Positions 1-8,825 of a stretch of 14,440 bases of DNA are shown one piece after another. The DNA is from Cytidiella melzeri. Lineage: Eukaryota > Basidiomycota > Agaricomycetes > Polyporales > Irpicaceae. Location: NCBI GenBank assembly GCA_022592445.1, contig JABYQR010000638.1:1-14440 (forward strand), given 5' to 3'. The stretch's first letter is position 1; the number at the start of each line of letters is the position of its first letter. A program made the position numbers and the translations under genes. A model generated the notes under the pieces. The model saw only the letters and a list, made by a program, of their open reading frames with translations, made no database searches and had not been told where the DNA came from.

Positions 1-1560
1 TTTTACAGACTGCACATAGGTACAAATCTGTACGTATTATGAACCATTGGATAGCCTTACCTTGCAGCAACATCCTGGTACAAACATCCTGTCAATTGAA
101 GTGTAATTGAGCAAGTTATAGCCTGTCTACTGAAAAAGGTCACTCAGACTCAGATTCAAACTGCACTCTTGCCATGATGTCAAATTCTGGTCAGGTACAT
201 ATGCAGCAGTCTACAGACATTGCTTGCTCTCTGAACAAGGAATACAATTAGAAGACATGCCAGACATAGTATTGTCTTTGAGCAAGAGTTACCAGTACTT
301 TGGAAGCTAACTACCAAATCTCAATCCCTACATTGTTAGACAATGTCAATTTGTGGCTGCATTAGTAGTGAGTACTGTATCTGATTGTTTCACAAAGTTT
401 CACAACTGTTAGTTGCTCTCTAAGCAGGAGTTACAATTAGAGAACAGCCTATGGCAGTTCCAATGGGGTGAGGCAGTTCAGACATTAACAGTACATGGTT
501 GCATCAGCAGCAAGCACTGCATTTGATTGTTCCACAAAGTTACACAACCACTAGTGGCTCTATAAGCAGGAGTTCCAATCAGAACACAGCCTGTGGCAGT
601 TTCAATGGAGATTAGGCAGTCCATACCTCAACAGGATATCAAGCCCTTCATTTCTTAAGCAAGCAATTTTCTGTCATCAGCAGTGAACACTGCACAAGAT
701 TCATGATAAGATATATGAAGCCCCTTGCCACCATTGGTGACTACCCTCATCAATGTATGGCTTGTTTTCCCGCAACCAAACTTATCATTTGTAGTACAGT
801 CACTTTATCCCAGATCAAGCTGCCTATCAACGGTGTCACCAATAGCAAATGTGTGGAATACAGTCAACATTCATGACCAGATGGCTTGGCAAGGTCCTTA
901 CCAGGAACAGAGTTGTTTACTGAGGTTCTTTCTGGTAACAAAGTCACAGGTGCAATTAACTATTTCATGCTATATGATTTAATCAATTTGCTATCAATAA
1001 CATAATCGCTTGTAACCCTGCTCCTGCAGTTTACCAAATTTTATCTACATTATTTAACATAGTTCAACACCATTGAAAAGAAGATGCATGTCAAACAATC
1101 TTAATCTTCATGCTTTACTCCATAAACTTGTTTTAATTCTGTACTCACACCCATCGTTGCAATTCAAACAATACAGCACAGTCCCTCTTCTTTCATGAAT
1201 GATTGTGTGCTCCAGTGGAGACAAACCACCAAATTACTATACATCAATCATTGAAGAAGCTACTTGTTCAGGTTGCTACAAGCACCAAGTTTACTTACAA
1301 ATCTCGCTCAAAAAGTAATATTTCATTCAATCTTCAGGAATTGTACTTGCCGCTTGCCGGCCTTGCTAACGCTAGTTGTTCTCTTTATGGAAGGATATTC
1401 TCACAGGTGTGGGAATGGAATACAATAGTTGGTCTCCTTTTAGATAGATTCTCTCACAAGTAGAGTTCTTGGCAAGGTCTAGACAATAGCTATTGTTCTC
1501 CTTTAGGTAGTTCTTTTGTTCTTTGTTCACACAGCTTCTTGCAAAGCCTGCCCTCAACAT
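1..1560. repeat. Gene-free block of decayed tandem repeats
   Basis: I find no credible gene here. The clearest repeat is two adjacent copies of about 142 bp, near 355-496 and 497-638. Both run from a GCAT(T/C)AG(T/C)AG start through TGATTGTT(T/C)CACAAAGTT, then CTC(T)(A)TAAGCAGGAGTT, then a GGCAGTT(C/T)CAATGG block. Further diverged pieces of the same core occur near 222-260 (TTGCTCTCTGAACAAGGAAT) and 674-697. Near 1376, 1429 and 1492 a related core (GTTGTTCTC..) recurs at about 55-63 bp spacing. The sequence is AT-rich compared with the transporter gene. It could be an old satellite or the remains of a transposon's non-coding region. I cannot tell which. Confidence 0.6.
355..638. repeat. Two imperfect tandem copies, period about 142 bp
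   Basis: Copy 1 (355-496) and copy 2 (497-638) align along their whole length with scattered substitutions and small indels. Shared landmarks are the start GCATYAGYAG, the block TGATTGTTYCACAAAGTT, AAGCAGGAGTT, and GGCAGTTYCAATGG followed by a second GGCAGT about 10 bases on. The copies are too diverged for recent duplication. Confidence 0.7.
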
Positions 1561-1629
1561 GGTCTGTGCGCAGGTCCCTGAAGTCTATACTTACAGCTGC
1601 ATGTACGCTCCTAGCCCCCATCTCGACCT

Positions 1630-1717
1630 CTTGGTCTTTACTGGGCTAGGTAAGCAACACCCCTCTTGTACTACATAGCGGGTAGTATCAATACTAACTT
1701 GGTCTTTACTGGGCTAG
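1630..1717. repeat. 20-bp direct repeat
   Basis: The sequence CTTGGTCTTTACTGGGCTAG occurs exactly at 1630-1649 and 1698-1717, so the start-to-start spacing is 68 bp. It lies just beyond the 3' broken end of the minus-strand retroelement relic. Exact identity stands out against the diverged repeats to its left. Confidence 0.75.
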
Positions 1718-1794
1718 ACATCTGTATAAGGTTTATAGCTGGTGAGAGTATTGTGCTTCACGCTACCACCACCACTTTGTCGTCATCCACTTTG

Positions 1795-2664
1795 TGTTCC
1801 TGTTTGTCACGTCGAGCCTTGTCTCCGTGTCACGGGCCGCAAGCTCAATAGCTACCGTTTTGGCCCATCCTATATCTCTTCCGTTTGTCTTCCATCCGTC
1901 TGCAAGGCGCCACGCAGCTCACTGTCTACCCAGCAGGACTCCAATACCCCAGCTGGTAGATGCATCAACCCAAACCCCAAAGTCCTGTACCGGGCCTCTC
2001 GGAGTAAGAGAGCGGGAGATGCCAGGCTTGGAGAGAATACCCTTCCACCACTCCATATTGCTGCGCACCAAGGGAGGGGCACGACGGAGGTGAAACGATG
2101 TAGCTCGAAGGACAAGATGAAGGAACAGAGATTCGTGAGATATGCCCGGCCTTGAGGGTAAACAAAGGAGATATGCCAGAGCGTGCCGTTGATAGAGAGT
2201 GTGTCATGGAGAAGTACTGGGGGGAGAGAAACTGAGCGCTAAGTGATGTCCCAGAGGAACCCAAGGTAAGTCCTGAAAAAAATGTAGCCAAAACATTTTC
2301 CTAGCTTCCAGCAGGTCCCAAGAGGGCAAGTGATTTTGAAGATTGTATTGATGTTGTGAGAGTATTTGTACATTCCGCAGGACAGCCGGCAAATAGGAAA
2401 TCGGAAACTGAACAGATCATCCACCCGCTTGAACGATGGGTAGATACCTCGTTTCTCCAGGATGTCCACCAGCGTGTCCATGACAATACCCTGTACACTG
2501 GGCCCTGATGAGATTCCGAACGGGCAGACATGGTCAATGTAGAATTTGCCTTCCTCGCATTGGATGACGATGAAGGGCTTGTGGGCGGGGAGGATGGGAA
2601 TTTTTTGGAAGGCAGAGTCAATGTTGAGAGATGCGACCTGAGTGCCTGGGGGAGCAACTGCAAC
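1795..2664 (-). pseudogene. Broken reverse transcriptase / RNase H
   Basis: RT homology begins at 2664. Visible motifs in order are LNIDSAF (motif A, Asp at 2619-2617), the PFGISSGP block, and RVDDLF with the VDD triplet at 2424-2416. FLWDI then leads into the linker. A TAG at 2241-2239 interrupts the frame. After it the linker continues (SVSLPP, then SINGTLWHISFVYPQGRAYL), but roughly 20-30 residues seem to be missing near 2212-2222. A frameshift near 2090-2097 leads into RNase H: SRSLTPRGPVQD, VDASTSWGIG at 1969-1940, a TGA at 1921-1919 where the family would have a sense codon, then GRDIGW and AIELAAR. Homology fades near 1795, before the end of RNase H. The N-terminal RT region is also absent. 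RT copies element RNA to DNA; this copy cannot. Confidence 0.7.
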
Positions 2665-2700
2665 CTGCAGATATGGGAATGAGTTATGGCAGTGCAAAAG

Positions 2701-2818
2701 AGAGAGAGAGCTCAGCCCGAGAGGGCAGTAGAGCAAAGTAGAGAGAGCAGGCTCGGCCCAAGAAGGCAGTAGAGCACAGATGAGAGAGAGCTCGGCCCGA
2801 AAGGGCAGTAGAGCAAAG
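2701..2818. repeat. 39-bp minisatellite, three imperfect copies
   Basis: Three adjacent units lie at about 2701-2739, 2740-2780 and 2781-2818. Each has a GA-rich start, then CTCRGCCC(G/A)A, then GGCAGTAGAGCA. They sit between the Gag stop and the RT homology, exactly where the N-terminal part of RT should be. The block may have replaced that part by rearrangement, or lie in an intron: the minus strand has a plausible splice acceptor TCTGCAG at 2671-2665, just before RT homology begins. Confidence 0.75.
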
Positions 2819-2918
2819 GGTAGTTGGCCGAAGATTTACTATCTTGCAAGAGACTGCACAATAGTCAGGCCACAGGTAGAATGCATCAGCTCAAAAAGGA
2901 GTGATGACGCGGTCACGA

Positions 2919-4322
2919 TTAGATGAGGCATTGCTTACTACCGCTGTGATGACTGGAGGAACCACAGAAGGAGCAGATATGAGATGTGTTTCCTCCGCAA
3001 TATTTTCCAGCGCAGGGAGAGCGACCTGAGATGCTCCACATAAGGCAGACAGCCTTGCGTCCAGCTGCGGTGAGGAGCTGGTTGTTGTGCCAGACACAGT
3101 GAGTGGCCTTGCCGTTTGGAAGTCTCGTCCTACTGCACTTTGATGTGTGATGCGAGGCGGTGCCGCTTTGGCCACAGATGACGCAGAAAGAAATGGCCTG
3201 CTGTCTCTGACTGCCGCTTGGAAAGGGCTTTTGTCCATCTCCACAAGGCCTGTAAGAATCATCTGTCTGCGAGCGGTGACTGTCCCTGAATTGATTGTTC
3301 TGGGACTTTGTACGAGACAGACCAGGTTGGTAGACATCCGAGCTCGAGTTACGCTTCTTTGAGGTCAGATCCATCTGGTTCCAGAGCTTGCTCATGCAAA
3401 CAGCTTTAAAACGCCCCTGGTAAGCACCCTCTCCAACAACAAAGAAGGCACATTTCACAACCCAGAAATGGTAACGGATCTCATAGTCGCAGCTGAGGAT
3501 GGCTGGGAAGGCTCTCAAAAACTTGCGCCTGTTTGAGAGATGGTCAAAGTGCTCTTGGAAGAGAGCCTTGATCTGCGGGTTGTTGAACCAGTCCAGAAGT
3601 GCAAGGTAATTCCTGTAGGCATCCTTCCACTGCTCGGGAGTCATGCCCTTCTCGTCTGGCCACAGCAAGACATTGACAACCTCCTTTTTCTCTCCCGAGA
3701 AGTCGTGGACCTTCACGTATTTGAGACAGTGCGGATTGTTGTGCATCTCCTGGATTGCGACCGTGGTGCACAGAGTCAGAGGAAGGTGGTATCGAAGCTT
3801 GAGCAGTGTGAGCAAGGCCTGAGGGGCCTTGACCTCTTCTGTGAAGAAGTCGCCGCTGTCTTCCAGTTCGATATAGAGTCCGTTGTCCTGGGAAGTGTTC
3901 TTTGAAACAGCTTTCGAAGCAAGCTTCGACCCTGAACTCGTGCTCGCGGTCGCAGGAGAACTCGACGCAACCTTGAGGTTCTTTTTCATCCAATCTAAGG
4001 TTCACTGGAGGGAAGTGGGAGTGAGGTTGCTTAAAAGATTTTGTGCATGCAACTTAACAGGTGAAGGGGTTCGAGTTCCCCTGGTTGTATGCGCTTTCGG
4101 AGTGTCAAGTACAGGGCTGCTGACTCGCGACAGGTGTGACAGGAAGGACTCGTCCTCTGAAACATCGCCCTCTCCGGTCCCGCACCTCTCTGCTCGCTCT
4201 TCGTTCCTAATCAACCAATTTAGGTTTTCGTCCTCAACAGCGCTTAGATGCGCGGCAATTTGTTAGAGATTGTGCACAGGGTTGCCACCAATGCCCGCAG
4301 GAGGGCCGTTAGTCTCGACCAT
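2919..4322 (-). pseudogene. Broken Gag-like ORF with zinc-knuckle clusters
   Basis: The reading frame starts at an ATG at 4322-4320 and runs to a stop at 2919, about 467 codons. It is cut by TAA at 4265-4263 (after 19 residues) and TGA at 4004-4002. Past the second stop, 356 codons stay open from an ATG at 3989. The first third is charged and Ser/Pro-rich and looks disordered. The middle has helical, Trp-rich stretches as in fungal retroelement Gags (for example WPDEKGMTPEQWKDAYRNYL). The C-terminal end has Cys/His clusters: CVICG..HH..C and HICSFCGSSSHHSGSKQC, close to a CCHC knuckle. The frame on both sides of each stop continues the same style of protein, so the stops look like point mutations in one ancestral gene. 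The known role of such proteins is to package element RNA. Confidence 0.65.
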
Positions 4323-5475
4323 AGTAACAGAGGTGATTTCACGAGGATAGAGAGTAAGCAACTGAGATTTGGACAGAGCGAGTGCTACGAGCGAAGGCGG
4401 CGGGAGGAGGCAAGTTGCGAGACGCGCAATCCCCCGCCTTCTACTTTGGGTCCTCTCACTTAGTAAGCATAAGTTTGGCTTGGGCGCTCGCAGGCTCGCT
4501 CTCTAACCAAACAGCACCGTGACATGGTAATCATTGAATACAGCCCAGTTGGAATATTTAATGGTATTTGCTAAGCACTACTTCCGGGGTGAGAAACTCC
4601 ATTCAGCCCTTGCACTGAAGTCATGTTGTTGGTTACATAGACCTCTCAAAATTTGTAGCATTTGTTACATTTTCCAACATTTATATACATGACATTTTTG
4701 CCGGTCCGTGCCCTCGGTGTTACTTACATGTTACTTACATGAAAGTAACACCATTTACTGACACATGTTTGTTAATATTGACTTACCGACGGAACTCTAC
4801 ACGGCTACGTACGATCTCTCAGAGGATTCCGAAAGTGCTCATCCTCAACGGCGACGAGGATTCCAAGTAGTGATGCCCAGCCGAAGCTGTCATCTGGAGA
4901 CAAATATGCCGAAGGCGGAGCACGTCGAGTGGAAGGGCTCGGGACATGAATTATCACCCAAAACGACGAACAGTCCAATAAGCTGTTGAGGCATGTTTTC
5001 AGTGAAGGCCGTTTGCGCAGTGGCGAACCCCTCTAATGGTTGTGTTCGAGATTTAACACTTATGCTCGCCTCCGTAGTCCTTTAGTCTGCCATCCACCCT
5101 GCAGGCGACCCATTGTATTCCTGAAGCTTTTTGTTTTGGGTTGAGAATTGGGCAAATTGCTTGACGTACAGATATGTTTATGCAGTGTGTTGCGCAACAT
5201 CGCGGTAGCAGGAATATAGCAACGCGTACTATGTAGTACGTCAAGCGGCTGGCGGGGGGATTCGGGCTCCACTCTTGTTCTATCCCACCACAGTATTGCA
5301 TAAGCTCGAGCTGCTTCGTGAATATTTCGACAAGTAGTCTCGTCATGGATGTTACCCGGTCTATATGGCCCACATTCTCCCGTTTCGACCCCGGTCACAT
5401 TTAGCATGCATACATTCCGGATCTGGTACAGCGCGTGTCGTAGTAATACACCATGAATCCATGCCGCGTGTACGA
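4323..5475. other. Mostly featureless stretch between two relics
   Basis: Bases 4323-4480 are likely the 5' leader of the minus-strand retroelement; they are GC-rich with GCG-rich runs. From 4480 to 5475 I find no gene I would defend. Short open frames exist on both strands (for example 4765-4989 plus and 5060-5488 minus), but none shows recognisable motifs, splice structure or a clear codon pattern. A hairpin of GTTACTT units at 4716-4752 is listed separately. Confidence 0.5.
4716..4752. repeat. Hairpin with 11-bp tandem repeat inside
   Basis: Perfect 10-bp inverted arms GGTGTTACTT (4716-4725) and AAGTAACACC (4743-4752) flank a 17-base loop. The left arm overlaps two exact tandem copies of GTTACTTACAT (4719-4729 and 4730-4740). 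The arrangement could be the end of a small DNA transposon or MITE, but no partner terminus was identified. Confidence 0.7.
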
Positions 5476-7074
5476 TTACGACCCGCAAGACGCCTCATTC
5501 ACACCGTTAGACCTCGTCGGCTCCATTTCATACCTAGATAGGTCAGTACTTGTGGTAGTGGTTGTGGGGTGCTTGAATGATTCTGAGCCTAAGATTAACC
5601 TCAAAAGTGCGGCGGAGGTCAAAGGCCAGGTGACAAAGCCGCGTGAGAGTGGTGATAAGTAGGTGTAGAGCAACAAATTGGGGCGAAAGGAAGAGCAGCA
5701 TGAAATGATATAAATTTAGAGAGCTTTGCGTACATTGTGTATGTGAAGACTTGCGATGGCTGTGTGATAGCGGCACGGCGGGTGGGAAAAGGGACTTGCA
5801 GGAAGGGAATGGAGGTGGTGTAAGAAGTTAGGCGTACGGGCATGACGACGAGCAATATCATTGTAATGAAGCGCATCGCTAACCAATGGAACAAAAGGGA
5901 TGAGGTCGAGAGACTGCACTTTGATCATTTAGAGAACGGACTCACCGAGAAGTCCCTGTAGCAGTGAGGTTTCAGGTGAAAGGAAGCGACGGAGATGAAA
6001 TATAAAGACGTACCACATAAAAATTAGCACTTTCACTTTTGAGATAAACTAGCAACTCTTGATTGCGATGGCGAGGTCGATGCAAGGAGTTCGCCGTAAC
6101 GAGAGCAATCATTATATTATCATATGCGACCTTGTAGAAAACAAAATGACACGTCAACACACTCGTCAAGCCTCCCATAGTGGTCAGACACACTACGAGT
6201 CCCCACGCGGTAGGCATTAGAGTAGGTTTAGTAGCTGTAACGCACGAATCCAGGCCGAGATTGTAAGTAGTGTTATCTGGAGAGTATCCTCGATTACAAG
6301 GTCATTGGTGAGCGCAGAACGTGGTAGCGTACCGTTGAGAGGCTTCAAAAAGAGGACTGCAAGCACAACTGCAGGGACATGTGTCGCAATCAAGACGGCT
6401 AAAATGATGTAGAGAATAAGTGTCCGACGCTCCTAGAGCTGATGGAGCCTTGTAGCTATGTAAACTGTTGGGAATTTGAGCATGTGATTATGCAGCGGAA
6501 GAGGAGGAATACGCACCATTTACACAGAGTGTGCTAACCACGCTGCAGAAAACAATAATGGTGACGAGAGAAGAACAGCTAATTCCGATTTCAGCACTTC
6601 AAGTCAGCATACTAGATTTCATTACACCCACAGCTAGACAAGGAACGCTGTCAGCTGCGTTATCCATGTTGCATCCGCTGGCTATAGCTTACACGATCGT
6701 TCAACACACCCTGCGGAAGGAGAAGCACTGAGTTCCAAAACTTGACGGTCAGCATGAAAGTCAAAAGCGTACAGTCAGAATTTCGTTAGCGGTCAGGGCG
6801 TAGGTCAGGCCAAAAACAAGGATGTATCGATTCAGACCAAACAGCACTTTCGACGAGTAATCACCTCGCCTCCAGATAAGATCCGAAAGTGATGACGTAC
6901 TCCCATAGGGCGAAGGTACGCGAGGCAGCTAAAGCATAAATGTCGATGTTAGAAGAAAGCCCCCGGTGTGTTTAACATGACGAGCCCACCCGAAAGATAT
7001 TATGTGAGCAAGATGATGCCTGGAATTGACGAGGAGGTTGGCACGCCGGGAGTGGTGGATGTTGACGTGTTCAT
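5476..7074 (-). pseudogene. DUF6533-like seven-helix membrane protein, pseudogene
   Basis: On the minus strand an ATG at 7074-7072 opens a Ser/Thr-rich N-terminus. After a likely 61-bp intron (6989-6929, acceptor TTTAG preceded by CTAAC) comes FALWEYVITFG, then in another frame LIWRRGDYSSKVLFGLNRYILV. That matches the N-terminal signature of the basidiomycete DUF6533 family. Helices follow: SSLVTIIVFCSVVS, then ERRTLILYIILAVLIATH with a KPLNG loop, then (after a probable 53-bp intron, 6245-6193) LTTMGGLTSVLTCHFVFY and IMIALVTANSL, then QELLVYL. A plausible C-terminus ends at 5476. Lesions seen: TAA at 7002-7000, a frameshift near 6884-6880, and TAG at 6435-6433 just before ERR, where the family has an aromatic residue. 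The middle (6770-6530) and last exons are uncertain. Members are presumed membrane receptors or sensors of unknown function. A few stops might be escaped by other splicing, but the frameshift inside the core motif is hard to explain away. Confidence 0.6.
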
Positions 7075-7278
7075 TGTCAAGTGAACAGTATCACGGCCAC
7101 GGGTCAGACTGCATTTGGAAGGGACTTGAGATTATACTTGGATCCTTGCGATAGGGTAATGCAGAGCTTGAAGCGCCAATGGCAGTAGTTGGTAGAGAGG
7201 GCCAGTAGGTGTAGGCACTTCGGGTACCACATTTCATCACAATCTTATGCAAGTGAAGATTCCGGCTCTGGGCGCGCT

Positions 7279-7287
7279 GTATTTATA
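7279..7287 (-). promoter_or_regulatory. Possible TATA box of the DUF6533-like pseudogene
   Basis: The minus strand reads TATAAATAC here, 205 bases upstream of the ATG at 7074. The spacing is long for a fungal core promoter, so this is tentative. Confidence 0.3.
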
Positions 7288-7289
7288 TC

Positions 7290-8740
7290 GTATCAGCGTG
7301 CAGTTGTGGAACGGAAAGTAATAGCAGATCATGATACTCGTAATGTCAAAGGCTCTGGGTAGGAATTGTGTCTCATACTCATCATTTTTCGTCTGGACAA
7401 CCCTTTACCTGTGAACATCCCATCCGTGGTGGTGGAAAAGTCGTTTGGGTTGCGTCCACTGAGGCTGCGGCATCTGCATCTGTCATAGTAAAGCGACCAC
7501 CAGAACTCCCGTGTGATAGTGCCAGTTAATTGTGTCGAGGCCGTGGGCATGATGAAAGCGGTACTTGTAGAGGTGTATTGCTTCCAACATGGTAGTCGCA
7601 CGATGAGCGCCACACCTGTAGATCATAAATGAATTAACTAATATTTCTTACAACATGAATGTGAAAACAGCCTGCTATCGGCTCTCAAGCTCTTGAGCCT
7701 TGAAATGCACGGTAAGAGGTCCACATCTTCGACATTCATGGATTCTCGCGGTAGCATTCATACAGCGTTGCGATAGGTGAAACGAGACCGCTCGCTGCAA
7801 GGTCACACGCAAATGAATGCTCAGCGCTCATTTCATGGAAGCAACGACAGCCTTCATCTACGCATGTTCCCCACGAACTGCCTAGTTATTCCACTGCCGT
7901 ACTATCTTAACAGGTTTTTGAAGCAAACACGGAAGATACACCCTGTAACCGCGTTCCACTAAATCGCATTTCGTGGCAGGGACGACGACGAACAACTGAG
8001 TGAGTCACGACACAGCATCTGTGAGACACGGCACCTCAGGCTGAATATACGTAGGATGTTGACTGCACGCGCCATTTCCCAGCATCATGGTTTCTGCCCG
8101 ACACCGTAATCATGGCTTCTGCCCGACACCGGAATCATCTCCATACCTGTGCATTGTGCAAGCTGCGCCGAAACAACAGCAGCCGTTCAACACGAGTGAC
8201 CGCGCTGGTCCCGTAAGACCAATCACTCCCTCTGCCCTGATACATCTTGGACAGCTCCTGTTCGTGTGGCAAGGCTGGTGCTGCGGGGCTCACGTCTTCC
8301 ATGGGAGATAATGTAACTCCTGTACGCAGTGTTCATCACGCTGTCCTGCCACAAAGGGGACGACAGCGTCCCAGTACTACATCCTAGCACTTGGTTGGGG
8401 TACAAGGATGGTGGTAGCGAGCCAGATGCATCCTATCACACTCCAGTGTAGTGTTCGATTTGAATCTGCTGGATCCAATCTTCAGCTTTAACTGCCATCT
8501 TTCCGAAGTATCTGCGGTGAACCTCAAAGTAACCCATCACGTCTGCCGCTTCCTATACCGAACAGACAGAAGCAATCTTGCCCAGAACGTGCACAACCTC
8601 CCATCTCTTGGTTCGTCGCACCGCTACCCACGGGGACAGTCATCCAAAAACCGACTCGGTGACATATGGCATTCCACGCCAACGCATCAACCAATCACTC
8701 CTGGGCTCTCACGGCTATTCCGCTGATAGAACTCGAGGCT
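7290..8740. other. Intergenic region with no recognisable gene
   Basis: This lies between the minus-strand pseudogene and the plus-strand transporter, so it holds the divergent upstream regions of both. Short open frames (7329-7613 minus, 7777-7962 plus, 8087-8311 plus, 8451-8726 plus) show no motifs or splice pattern that I can defend. A TGAGTCA (Gcn4/AP-1-type) heptamer is present near 8000-8010, and a 25-bp duplication at 8086-8135 is listed separately. Confidence 0.5.
8086..8135. repeat. 25-bp tandem duplication
   Basis: Copy 1 is 8086-8110 and copy 2 is 8111-8135. Both read CATGGYTTCTGCCCGACACC and end KAAT, differing at two positions. It lies about 700 bp upstream of the transporter start. 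It is a small recent slippage event or a duplicated protein-binding site; nothing in the sequence decides which. Confidence 0.8.
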
Positions 8741-8746
8741 GAGAGG

Positions 8747-8752
8747 TATAAT
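8747..8752 (+). promoter_or_regulatory. Possible TATA element of the transporter gene
   Basis: TATAAT lies 74 bases upstream of the proposed ATG at 8826, followed by a pyrimidine-rich stretch (8756-8780). The position fits a fungal core promoter, but the motif is short and could be chance. Confidence 0.3.
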
Positions 8753-8825
8753 GTGTTCCCCCACCCTCTTCCGACTCTTCAAAAACACAGCTTTGGCTCT
8801 TGACGTTCGTAGCTGAGCTTTTGCG

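Larger units (their letters stand above)
1795..4322 (-). mobile_element. Decayed Gag-RT-RNase H retroelement, DIRS/Ngaro-like
   Basis: Read on the minus strand, this is a Gag-like ORF with Cys/His clusters followed by a reverse transcriptase and RNase H stretch. The order, the VDD catalytic triplet followed by an FRFPI-like tail, and an RNase H segment around VDASTSWG resemble the tyrosine-recombinase retroelements of basidiomycetes; this family call is from memory of such proteins. The tyrosine recombinase that would confirm it is absent: homology stops near 1795, inside RNase H. In-frame stops, a frameshift and missing blocks show that it cannot move by itself. Element ends and target duplications were not found. 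The region just upstream of the gag start (4323-4480) is probably its 5' leader. Confidence 0.6.

Noticed and set aside
2891..3337. Minus-strand frame overlapping the Gag relic
   Set aside because: It is in another frame than the Cys/His clusters and the helical region and shows no motif of its own.
4066..4082. tRNA B-box-like GGTTCGAGTTC with a GGGG/CCCC stem
   Set aside because: The loop is eight bases, no A box or cloverleaf is found upstream, and it lies in the N-terminal part of the Gag relic.
5060..5488. 142-codon minus-strand frame
   Set aside because: No recognisable motif, mixed composition, and an overlapping second open frame (5053-5373); it looks like chance.
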